DNA of 64,000 nucleotides, from assembly GCA_047495785.1 (NCBI GenBank), contig JBLDXI010000028.1, positions 620,001 to 684,000 of the forward strand, given 5' to 3'. Below the pieces are notes generated by a model that saw only the letters and a program-made list of their open reading frames with translations, did not search any database and was not told the DNA's origin. The stretch comes from Lepidodermella squamata. Lineage: Eukaryota > Gastrotricha. The position numbers and the translations under genes were made by a program. How positions within the stretch are numbered: the stretch's first letter is position 1; every line of letters starts with the position of its first letter. Of the stretch, positions 24,064-34,700 are shown one piece after another.

Positions 24064-24581
24064 TGTTGCGCGAATGAAATTTATTGGAATGTTGTGTTTG
24101 GGATTTTGTTCGTTTCGTTTGAGCCGATAATCTGCTAGCGGCAAACGGCGGCTTCCAAAGCGCCAAACATCCGGAACGGCGATTAGCACTACTAAAGCAA
24201 CTTCCCGCGTGTATCTTATCAGTTGACATAATGGAGAATCAACACACAATCGGTCGTAATTTAGAGTGCATTTTAATTCTTCCATTTTCTTCATTCACAT
24301 TTTCAAAGAAAAACCCGCATGGAATAACTCTCGTTTATAAGCTGAAAATCACAATATAAATTGTTAAAAGCAAATAAAATGAGGAAAATTCGAGTTCGGC
24401 TAATTGACTTTGGAATTTCTCCCCGTCATCATAACATCGGAAATTCCAGAACATTCGCCCTTATAGTTTCCTACACTGATCACGGAATTGTCCGTTTAGA
24501 TAAGAAAACGGAACTTACCTATGTTGATAAAGCAGTGTGAATAGTTAATTTGGGCTCTCATGTACCTGCAATTCGGTCGGG

Positions 24582-24589
24582 TATATAAG
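24582..24589 (+). promoter_or_regulatory. TATA box of the knottin gene
   Basis: TATATAAG, 44-51 bases before the ATG at 24633, the spacing expected for a TATA box with a short 5' leader. Other genes here lack so clear a box; this fits a strongly or tissue-specifically expressed secreted peptide. Confidence 0.6.
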
Positions 24590-24632
24590 CACGGGCCTTC
24601 AAAGCCTGATCGTAGTGCTATTGTTTCCAGCT

Positions 24633-25544
24633 ATGATTACCAGCGCCTCTGTTATTCTTCTGATTGCCGTGTTCGGGTCTTCGCAAGCCTGGCCGGACGA
24701 AGGCTTCTGCGCCTTGTGAGGAATACTAAAGGAGGACAAACTCGCGCGCGCACACAGCGCGAGCCAGGCGACCATGCATAGTTTTCTTGAGGTAACTTTT
24801 TTGCCTTGATGAATTTGAGAAATATTTTTACAGATTCGGAAAGCTCGCTTCAATCTGCAGTCGCCTATGTTTTTACTTTGTGGATTTTCCTCTTCGAAAT
24901 TTATAAAAAGTTGGGGAAACGCTCAAAATGCTTAAAAACAAGCAAAAATGACCCTTTTTCCGGCGCATAATGCAAAATTACTGTGAATGATGTTTAAAAA
25001 ATAAAAACATGAGCGACACCATCTTGAGGCGAACTTTCCAAATCTGTAAACAGTTTCCGAAAATTCCTCATAACAAAAAAGTTACCGCGGGATTAAAACA
25101 CCCCACTTTTTGGGGTGACTAAATAACACGCGCGCTGGTCGCACAATAGGCCCATACTGTTACGCGCGCGCGCACGCAAGTTTGTCCTCCTTTAGTATTC
25201 CTCGCAAGTTCTGCGCAGGACCACAGGCTGAGTGTTCCATTCGCCGTTGCTGTACAGGCTCGTAATGACTGCTCGTATTGCGCAAGAGGTGTTATTGAAA
25301 AATGCGTTTCAGGCACTGCGTCAATGGATTATGCGTAGGAAGCGGGTCAAGTGGTTGTTCTATAACTTTTTGCGATGGAGGCCGTCAATGCTGTGGTACA
25401 GCGTAGGTTCCACGTTTCTTTTCCCTTTGCCGGCTTTGATATGTAACAACTAATTTCAGCGTGTGCTCTTCTGGCTATTGCGTTGCTATTGCTCCGCCAG
25501 ATCACGGATGGGGAACAAGACAAAACCCAGGCTGGGGAAAATGA
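24633..25544 (+). CDS. Secreted tandem (double) inhibitor-cystine-knot protein
   Basis: Exons 24633-24715, 25196-25261, 25313-25402 and 25460-25544 give 107 residues, all phases consistent. Residues 1-19 are a signal peptide. Two knottin-like modules follow: C34-x6-C41-x4-CC-x4-C52-x4-C57 and C65-x4-C70-x5-CC-x4-C82-x4-C87. The shared CC-x4-C-x4-C core supports the splicing. One extra cysteine (C26) lies before module 1 and is explained by the target duplication of the element that forms intron 1. The short tail ends Gly-Trp-Gly-Lys, a possible amidation signal. Introns 2 and 3 are 51 and 57 bp; intron 1 is 480 bp. An AATAAA is at 25645. Knottins serve as toxins, defence peptides or signals; which applies here is unknown. 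Confidence 0.72.
24705..24712 (+). repeat. 8-bp target site duplication, left copy
   Basis: TTCTGCGC, identical to 25209-25216, directly next to the left end of the foldback element and coding within exon 1. Confidence 0.85.
24713..25208. mobile_element. Foldback MITE forming intron 1 (introner-like)
   Basis: 496 bp. The ends 24713-24742 and 25179-25208 are inverted repeats matching at 29 of 30 positions (start CTTG, then GAGGAATACTAAAGGAG). Inner arms also pair: 24791-24803 with 25074-25086 (perfect 13 bp) and 24827-24848 with 25029-25050 (20 of 22), so much of the element can fold back. GC-alternating tracts follow both ends. It has no ORF, so it is non-autonomous. An 8-bp target duplication flanks it, as for hAT or P superfamily elements. 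Donor GT (24716-24717) and acceptor AG (25194-25195) both lie within the terminal repeats. Confidence 0.85.
25209..25216 (+). repeat. 8-bp target site duplication, right copy
   Basis: TTCTGCGC, identical to 24705-24712, immediately after the right terminal repeat and coding within exon 2. Confidence 0.85.
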
Positions 25545-26046
25545 TTCACTACGTACTCAGTGGACTCCAGTGACATAAAAATGAAAATTCCAAGTTCCAC
25601 CTTATTTTCATAATTATTAACTTTTACTATTTCCTGAAAGAGTCAATAAAAGAGCAAAAAATAGACGCGATCCACTGAAAAAGTACAAGTTGTACGGAAC
25701 GTGACCCAATTGCCTTGCAGCGCTTACAGCGTCGCCTCAACGTCTATAACGTTCAATTTGCTGCGCATCTATCAGTTTTAGCGAAATATCGCATGTATCG
25801 CCGTCAGACCCCTCACGTGCCATCTGCCACCTGCCATATAACCTGGATTCCACGTTTTCAACCCAGCAGTAAAAAAATAAGTCCTCATGCGACTATTATC
25901 GCGAATGTAAACATTTCGATTTTACTTATCAATGTATCATTAATTATCAAATATTTCATTCACAACAGGTATAGTCAAAGCATCATACATTAATCAACTC
26001 TAAATGTTACGTAGATTATAATAACCGCGAGTTTTTCAACAGATTT
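25545..26046. other. 3' region of the knottin gene and spacer
   Basis: Contains the AATAAA at 25645-25650. The 92-codon frame at 25715 has no recognisable features. Confidence 0.45.
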
Positions 26047-29000
26047 TCACTTTGCCTGTTGATTTCTCAGCGCCGGAATCATTGACCAAATCGCGAGAGG
26101 GCGCATATAGCCCAACGATCGATATTTATTCAGCGTATTATACGCTTCCGGTGTCTGAAACCCAAGACCCATTCGCTCGTAGATATTCCTATAAATAGCC
26201 TCGGCAATTTCAAACCCCTCTTGCCGCCGGCCGTTCGCTATCAACAGCGACGCGAGGCAGTAATTAACACCCGTCCAAATCTCCTCAGATTGAATGCAAT
26301 CAATATCGACTCCCTTGCCATTTGGCAAGGCGCCGTTCACAACCCCCCACTTGCCGCCATCAACAGCCCTGTAATTGTTGTCCAACACCGAAGTCAGTGT
26401 CAAGTCAACATTTTGCGCCGGAATAATAGCAGACGGGTTTTCCAGTGAATTTGTCACAACTTTCGGATCGTGCACCAAATCACACATGCGTAGATACCAA
26501 TAACCGGCCAACTGATCCGCCATAACCACAGTTCGGTTATACTCCTTTTTGTTACAGTCAAAATTGTAGTATTTCCCGTTCCAAAGTTTGGCCTCGTAGG
26601 CCTGTGACGCTTTGGCGAGTGTTTCCTCGTAAAATTTAGCGTCCTCTGTTAATTTCAGTTCCAGGGCCATGAGTTGGCAGCATCGCAGGGATGCGAGCCA
26701 AAGGCCGCCGCAGTATGCGCTCGGCCCAGTCATCACCCAAACGTCGTAGGTTTGGTCTGATCGCCCACCGTTTTCTATCAAACCGTCCTTATCGGCATCC
26801 CATAGCTCGAGACAGCGTTGGGCAAGCAGTTTGCACAACGGGTAGATGTCTTCGATGATGGCGCGATTTTTGCTGAATACGAAGTCTCTGAAAGGGAGTT
26901 CAATTGGTTTTAAGAAAAGTTTGATTGAAATGTTGATCGGAGCGAAGTTCGCCCTATAATAGGCAGACCGTCATAACAGCACATACCCGAAACAGCAAAC
27001 ACGACAAAACAGAAAAATGTTAAACTAGAGACATAACATCAGAAACACGGTGCATCTTTCTAAGTGTTCGCTGATTTGTCACGAAATGAAAAATTTGCTG
27101 TTTTGTCGCATTCGATGTTCTGCGAAGTTGCTGTTTTGTCGCCCTACAGACCTCTAATACAATGTCTGTGTCATTCGAGAAAATCTGACGTTTTTTCACA
27201 TTCCAAGATTCAAACTACGGAATAATTACCTCCACGTTTGAAGAATGAACTTGAGGTTGAGATCTTTCCACTGTTCGGTCGGATGTACGAAATACGCGTT
27301 GATGTCAGTCCACGGATTCGCATCCGGATCGCCGAGATCGTGCGGCACCGAGTTGCCGACTTTGATAGCACCCACTTCACCCAACATAAACCGCGTCTGC
27401 CGTAAATCTTCCTTCGTTACAGCTCGCGCAAATTCGTACTGAATTGACCTAGAAAAATAAAATTAGGGAATGCGATGAAAAAACCAAAAAATCGAGCTTT
27501 TACAGCTGAATATTTGGCCACAATTGAACCAGAGCGAAAGACGCGTTGTAATGCACATCGTAGGTATTGTACATTTTGTACTCGTGGCCCTCCAAATAGG
27601 CGAACCGGCCGTAATCACGCAGCATCTGCTTATGCGACTCACTTATCGCCTCTGAGTCAATATTTTTCAGATCGACGTCCAACCACACCGTACCACCATC
27701 GGCGATGAAGTACAGCTCGTTGAAAATGGCCGAGCGGAACCACTCGGGCAGCGTCGAGTCGGTGAGGATCGGCAGCTGCCACTCGTCGATCGCCCTCTCC
27801 CACGACTTGTACGCCGACAGGGCGTGGGCGACGAGGGCGTTCGGGTCCTGGTAGAAGCGGGCGTAGCGCCGCTGGTGCGTGTGCCCCGTCGACGCGAAGT
27901 GGATCGTCGGCTGGTGCCACGCCAGCGCGAACACGATCTGCCGCGTCTGCCCGGCCGGCACGCGGTAGCACGACCCGGCCACCGCCGTGCCGATCTCCTC
28001 GCCCTTCGCCGTAGTCGTCTTCGAGCGGTCGTCCAGGGCGGAGGAAAACGCGCCCCGTTCTCGGAATTCGTTCCATAGGTCGGAGCCGTTACCCAACGGG
28101 TTGAACGAGGTCTTGTGAGAGATCAGGACTTTACTGTCGCTATTCGCAGAGCTTTCCAAGGCGCCGAGGCAGTAAGTTGTCGGCATTTTGCGTAAATCTT
28201 GCTGAATCTTCGCGACACGAATCGAGCTTTTCCCATCTTCAGTTTTCACCTACAAAATCACAGTAAAATATTCAAGCCTTCAAAAATGTATACTTTATGT
28301 TTCGATCGGATGAATCGGAAATAAATTCGTCGGGGATCAGATTTATTTCAGAAACAAAGTCGGATTGATGAGCTGATCGGCTTTGACTCGCAAGAAGACC
28401 ACCTACAACTAAGAGAGGACGTCTGCGAGTGGCTTCGTAGAGCCTTGTCTTATTGGCCTCATATCGAAGAAAAGCAAAATAACTTGCAACTTGCAAAATA
28501 AGTAAACATAAGGGTGCACAGCACACAGGCGCCGGCCACGATGATCTGGGCCGAAAGCTAACTCTGAACGTTCTGCTCTAGGCAATAATAATTATATTGG
28601 ACCTTGGGAGTCAAAAACGTCGCTTACTCATTTCATTCTCTCTGCGAACTTCACTAAGACGCTAATCTTTTTCGGTTTTACCTGCGCATTATAACTAAAA
28701 ATAAAACCCCATCATTTCGACTGATATCTTAACAGTCATTTTAACAATAAACGCGCTAAAAATGACAAACAAGCTCATTTCAAAACGTCTTCTCATTCAA
28801 AACCCCATCACTCGCGCATTTTCGTTACACGCGAAATGATCGTTCCCATACATTTTCGAAAAACAATCTTTTAGTAGAAACAACCGAAAATTCTGGGCAT
28901 TTTTTGCAATTCTGCGACTTATTTTGAAAATTACTAAAACAAAAGAATTTTCTGAAAAAAGATACCGTAAATTGGGGTGAAATTACCATATCAAAAATCG

Positions 29001-30093
29001 AAGGTGGGTAATGATGTATTGATGTGCGTTGTAGATATCTAGACTGGTCTCTTCTCGGGCTATCCAACGGTCTTGCCCTAACTTCGATTTTTGATGTACA
29101 TGGTCAGCCTAATTTACGGTAGGTCCCTCTTTTCGTGTATTTTCTTAGCTAGCGTTACGTATGGGACACGTCGTAGCTCAGTAATAAGCCTTGCCTCCTT
29201 CCGAGGGGATAAGCGCATAAATCCACATTGTCCAGCAATTTTAAATCGACGATTGAAATTCAGAGAATTTTTCAAAATTCAAAGTGAAAGAATTCAGCAA
29301 GATAAGATTAACATACCTGAGAAGCTTCGGTGAAACAGCCTCCATTCCGATCGAAAGCCGCTTCACCAACGCCGTTTTTGAACGCAAAAGCCAACGAAAT
29401 ATCCAAGTCCTCATTCGACGTATTCTTCACATCCCAAACGAACACGGCGCATGGCAAACACGACTCGGTGTAATCGCCCGGGATGAACGGCGAAATCTGG
29501 CGGCAAGTCGCTTCGACGCCACACTGCGACTTCAAATCGTAGCTCGTCCACGATTTCGGGTACAACGCTCGATAGGACACCGATTTTCGGTCGGACAACT
29601 TCTTCCAAGTCGTTAGATACGGCGATTTCTTGTCAGGAATTTGCGGCCCACCCGCGACAAGTAGGGCTTCCTGCCAGATTTTTTCCGGCTTCTGATCGGA
29701 ATTTTCGGGCGATTTCGCGACGCGAAGGATGAACTGATCAGCGTCAACTGTGTTGTAGGTATAGTGCCCTGGGATCATTTGGAATCGCGTGAAAGCGCCG
29801 CCTATCGACCGGCCGATTGTGCCAGAGCCGATTCCGCCCAACGGAGCGCCGTACATTGGCGCGTATTGAACGAGGTGAGCGTGGTCCATTGGTATGCTTT
29901 CGCCGCTCCATCGCTTTTTGGCGTAGTACCAGGCGATGTGGGGCATGTACCATAGAATTTCCCACATCTGGTTGAGGCGGGGCGTTTGAAGCGGGCTCAC
30001 TGGTTGCGGGAAGACATGGTCGAGTTTGACGCTCCAGCCCAGGGTGTTCACATCGACTTCACCATTGGAAGACTTTTTCTCATCGGAAGACAT
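26047..30093 (-). CDS. GBA2: Non-lysosomal glucosylceramidase (GBA2 type), copy A
   Basis: Hydrolyses glucosylceramide at the cytosolic face of membranes. Exons (minus): 30093-29317, 28249-27504, 27448-27230, 26887-26047; 860 residues, phases agree. The N-terminal beta domain has [14 protein letters not shown] and FQMIPGHY. The (alpha/alpha)6 catalytic domain has the nucleophile Glu in [11 protein letters not shown] (near residue 437) and the acid/base Asp in [10 protein letters not shown] (near 705), plus DLGDPD, DQTYD and [12 protein letters not shown] blocks. All GBA2 landmarks are present, so it should be active. It lacks the intron that splits the N-terminal region of copy B. The 1,067-bp first intron contains a MITE-like repeat (28963-29121). 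Confidence 0.93.
27689..28107. repeat. GC-rich near-identical tract shared with copy B (A side)
   Basis: This stretch inside exon 2 of copy A matches 33688-34107 with about nine differences in 420 bases, including roughly 270 bases with one or no difference. Flanking coding sequence is visibly more diverged. It is also much richer in G+C than its surroundings. This pattern points to recent gene conversion. Confidence 0.8.
28963..29121. repeat. MITE-like inverted repeat
   Basis: TACCGTAAATT (28963-28973) is the exact reverse complement of 29111-29121, and the arms continue imperfectly (both contain ATCAAAAATCGAAG). Related ends and the same GTAGAAACAACC flank occur at 60695-61333. Confidence 0.6.
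29127..29172 (+). repeat. Dispersed repeat related to 11105-11150
   Basis: Contains GTGTATTTTCTTAGC and TTACGTATGGGACAC, matched in reverse orientation at 11105-11150. Confidence 0.45.
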
Positions 30094-31735
30094 GTCAAAA
30101 GTTCAATTTCAGGTATAAAAAACGCACTAGAAATGGTCAATTAAAAAAATAGAATCTGGCCTATAAGTAAGGATCAAAGGGCGAGATAGATAAAGAGTCA
30201 CCAGTTTTTATCTTATCGCCAAAGAAGGCCTCATTTACGCGCCATTTTTAGCGATAATGGCCTGCCCTCGAAATTATTTCTGGAAGGGCAAAATCTGCGA
30301 TCGTGGTTAGACTGAGTTTTTAACTCAATTATTTCAAGGAGTTCCCATTCCTCGAAAACTATTTGGTCTGTTCACCTCTTCTCCAAGAAGACAAGGATAT
30401 TCCGTCATATATTTCAACTATCTACTATTCACTGAACGATACTTTGAAATTCGAAATAAATTTGTCGGTAAATGCTGTTAGCGAAACAGAAAAACAGTTT
30501 AATGAGGGTTACGCTGGCGAAAACTCAAGAAAATTCGGGAAAATGCGCGTTTCGAGCAACAAAATTCCCCACTTCGTTCCGGGTCTTTTGATTCAACTTT
30601 TGATAGGATAAAGACGAATAAATAGAAAATAACGCCAATAGCTGATCTCGTGGCAGGATGACGCACATAACCTAGGCACGTGCCAGGATTGTGTTAACAA
30701 GATTTTGAGCATTATTCTCGCCGTTGTCTCATCAACGGAAAAATATCTAAAAAATGTGTAGCACTAGGGTCTACCCTGAATTATCAAGTGATAAGTCGAG
30801 TTCTCCGTAAATCGTAATATTCAACATTACAAAGTTTTGTACCGCTGGGTTGAATCAGCAGAAGCGTGTTCCCCATTGGACAAACTCTGGGCAGGTTACG
30901 CAACTTTTTCGAATAATCACTTCCTGCGTAACCTCAAAAACTATCCTTTAGTGAGTAGGTATGTAGGCAATCCTTTAAACACTAATTAGTTGAAGCCGTT
31001 AGGAACTCAGTTATTAGTGGTAAACGTAGCCATTTCGATTTGTTAGTCTTTTTTTAGATCATTAATCACTCGATAAGCGTTGTTTATTTTGTTACGCAAA
31101 GCTATGTATACCTCAAGAATTCAAGCCAGCTTTGCAACTCGGGAAACGAACTCCTTCTCCAGACAGTTTCAATATCAACCTCTAAATCAGAAAAATCGAA
31201 TCACAGTTTTTGAAAAATGACGATAAAATCAGCAGATCAATCTTTATGTTTATTTTGCCGTTTGGTAATATTTCGATTTGATCTCCTCCAATTTATATCA
31301 CACATCAAGTTCATTGCGATTTTCCTCCAGACATCGTATAGTAGCAAGAAACAAAAACTAACAGAATTTTGAGTAACAATATAAAAATTTTGATGAATGC
31401 CTATAGAGCAACAAATTTTGTTTTTCAGCAAATAACAATATGATATTATATTATCGCATGTCGTTAAAAGAATATTTTTTGCGCAGTGTTCGAAACAACA
31501 TTAAAAACATTTTATACACAGTAAAACGGGAAAGGAAACACGTTCAGAGCACAACCGGATATTTTTATCTTAAAAAGCGAGTGCCTTAGTTTTGTCATGG
31601 CAGCACCGATCATCATCATTTCCCCGAAATATATAAGGCTGAGATTTATACGCATGATAATATACAACCGGAGGTAATAAAATTAATTTTCCATAGCAAC
31701 AAGCAGATCTTTTTTCAACAGTGACATTATAAATC
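30094..31735. other. Spacer between the two GBA2 genes
   Basis: About 1.6 kb of AT-rich sequence holding the upstream region of copy A and the 3' region of copy B. I see no gene. The 82-codon frame at 30363 starts with TTG and has no family support. Confidence 0.5.
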
Positions 31736-34700
31736 TCAATTATCGGATGCCAGATTTTGCTTCGCGTGGTTGAGCGCCGGGATCATTGACCAAATCGCAA
31801 GCGGCCGCATGTAGCCGAGAGATCGAAATTTGAACTGCAGATTGTACGCCTCGGGCGTTTGGAAGCCGATGCCCATCGACTCGTAAACGGTCCGATACAC
31901 CGATTGCGCCACGGCCAGGCCATCGCTACGCCGGCCATTCGCGATCAAAAGCGCGGCTAGGCAGTAGTTGACTCCGACCCAGATTTCTTCGGATTGGATG
32001 CTGAACTTCTCCACGCCTCGATGATTCGGCCTCGCGCCATTCACCACGCCCCATTGGCCGCCGGAGATCGCGCGAAAATTGTTCTCGACAATCGACGTTA
32101 AGGTGGACTTCACGTGATCTGGAGGCAGAATCTCCGAGTCTAATTCGCCGTCTTCGTCCTGAACTAGATCGCACATTCGAAGGAACCAGTACCCGGCGAG
32201 CTGATCAGCCATGACCGTGGTTCGAATCGTTTCGCTTCGATTGCAGTCGAAGTTGTAGTACTGACCGTTCCACAGGCGGCTTTCGTACGCGTCAGATGCG
32301 CGATTTCGGACATTTCGGTAGAATTCGGCGTCTTCTTGCAGGCCCAGCTCGACGGCCATGAGTTCGCTGGAGCGTAACGCGCCGAGCCAAAGACCGCCGC
32401 AGTACGCGCTCGGGCCAGTCATCACCCAGTTGTCGTAGGTCTGGTCAGGGGCGCCGCCGTTTTCGATGAGGCCATCGCCGTCTTTGTCCCAAAGGGCCAA
32501 GCAGCGTTTGACGAGGGCCGCGCAAACTGGATAGATATCCTCGATTACACTGCGATTTTTCGTGTACACGAAATCTCTGAAAATTTAACGGAAAATTGTT
32601 TTACATTAATTTATACCAATTTTCCATGTAATAAAAAAATGAATTTCTTAGATTTTAGAAAAGTCTATAAAAATATATTCCTTACGAATTATTTTGAAAA
32701 ATAAAAAAAATTCAAAAATAGAACCAAAATTTTAGAAATTTACTCGGTCGATTTTCATTTTTAAATTTATAATTGAAAGCCCGAAAGAGATATTAAAGCA
32801 CTTGCGGAAATTAGAATAAAAATGCAATTCTAATGCTTACCGCCATGTTTGAAGGATGAACTTGAGGTTGAGATCTTTCCACTGATCGGTCGGATGCACG
32901 AAATACGCGTTGATTTGCAGCCAAGGATCCGAGTCAGGATCACCGAGATCGTGCGGAACACAGCCAGGAACTTTCAACACGCCGGTCCCGCCAGCAAGGA
33001 AAACGGCTGGCCGTGTGTCGGACAAAGTAGTCCACCTCGCGAATTCATACTGAATCAAGCTAATAACAAGAAAATGATGGTTATATTGTTTTATATAAAT
33101 TTCAAAAAATTCAATTTTTGTTTCAAAATAAACAAGCCAGTTCCCATCTGATTTTTCGGATTTTTTAATAAATTTTAATCTGGTGAAATCTATGATGAAT
33201 ACTGCTAGCTTCTCCCCGAAGGTTCAATTTGAAAAAAATTGATAAGAAACCAGAAAATAGCGATGGAAATTATAGGACACTGACGACGAGTTCCTAAATT
33301 CCAAACTTTTCTTGAATTTCCATGATTATGAGGATCTAATTTTTTAATGAGAAATGAGAATATGGCAGGATCAATTTGTTATAACCTGTAGATAGAGATT
33401 GCGTGCTCATTTCGCGGAATAGGACCCCAGACATTTTGGATTAAAAATTGAATTTTTAGGGAAAAAAAATAAAATATTTAAAGATAAATTGAATAAACTC
33501 ACAGTTCGATATTCGGCCAAAGTTGAACTAGAGCGAAAGACGCATTGAAGTGCACATCATACGTCGTGTACATGCGGTATTCATGGCCCTCCAAATACGC
33601 AAATCGGCCGTACTCGGCCAGCAAATCACGATGCGCCGGACTGATAGCCTCAGCCTCGATATCCTTCCGATCAATATCGACCCAAATCGTACCACCATCG
33701 GCGATGAAGTACAGCTCGTTGAAAATGGCGGAGCGGAACCACTCGGGCAGCGTCGAGTCGGTGAGGATCGGCAGCTGCCACTCGTCGATCGCCCTCTCCC
33801 ACGACTTGTACGCCGACAGGGCGTGGGCGACGAGGGCGTTCGGGTCCTGGTAGAAGCGGGCGTAGCGCCGCTGGTGCGTGTGCCCCGTCGACGCGAAGTG
33901 GATCGTCGGCTGGTGCCACGCCAGCGCGAACACGATCTGCCGCGTCTGCCCGGCCGGCACGCGGTAGCACGACCCGGCCACGGCCGTGCCGATCTCTTCG
34001 CCCTTCGCCGTTGTCGTCTTCGAGCGGTCGTCGAGGGCGGACGAAAACGCGCCCCGTTCGCGGAATTCGTTCCATAGGTCGGAGCCGTCTCCCAACGGGT
34101 TGAAGGTTAGCTTGTGGGAGGTCGAAATTTTGCTGCAGCTCTGGTCGTCCGAGCTGTCGAGAACGCCGAGGCAGTAAGTTGTCGCCATCTGCTTGAGTTC
34201 TTGGTAGATTTTCGAGCACCGAATCGATTTTGAGCCGTCTTCAGTTTTTAGCTAAAAATTATAATAACAGTCATGATGAAAATATTCATTTTTAGCGCAA
34301 TTTTCTAGATGGACTCACTTGACTGTCACAAAAGCAACAAACTGAGGTCTTAAGCACCCTTAAAATTATAAATCATTTTACTGTTTTTGTTTCTGTTGTT
34401 TAATGTACGCCCCCACAACTTGCCAGCGCGCCCATCGTCAAACCTGCTGTTTCGGGAGGTACCTCGCCCGGTAAGAGCGGATCTTTTCAACTTTTTTAAC
34501 ATGTTGAACATTTTTTGTTTGAAAATGTGTCACAGCCACTCCGTTCCATGCGAAGTACGGCCGCAGCCATTGTTGTTGCCTGCTGCGCATTCATCCTGGG
34601 TTTGATCACATTCTACTCGTTTTTATTGTCACCGTTGGCCCGGGGTGATAGCAGGCGGTGTTGCTCGCCGTCATTTACCTGTTACTGTTGGTTTAGACAG

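Noticed and set aside
24560-24781. Single ORF of 73 codons across the knottin exon 1
   Set aside because: It is in another frame and runs into the element's GC repeat; the signal-peptide frame at 24633 is better supported.
27657-28078. Long Arg/Pro/Ala-rich ORFs on both strands within GBA2 exons (also at 33550-34219)
   Set aside because: They are shadows of the GC-rich conversion tract in other frames; the GBA2 frame explains the sequence.
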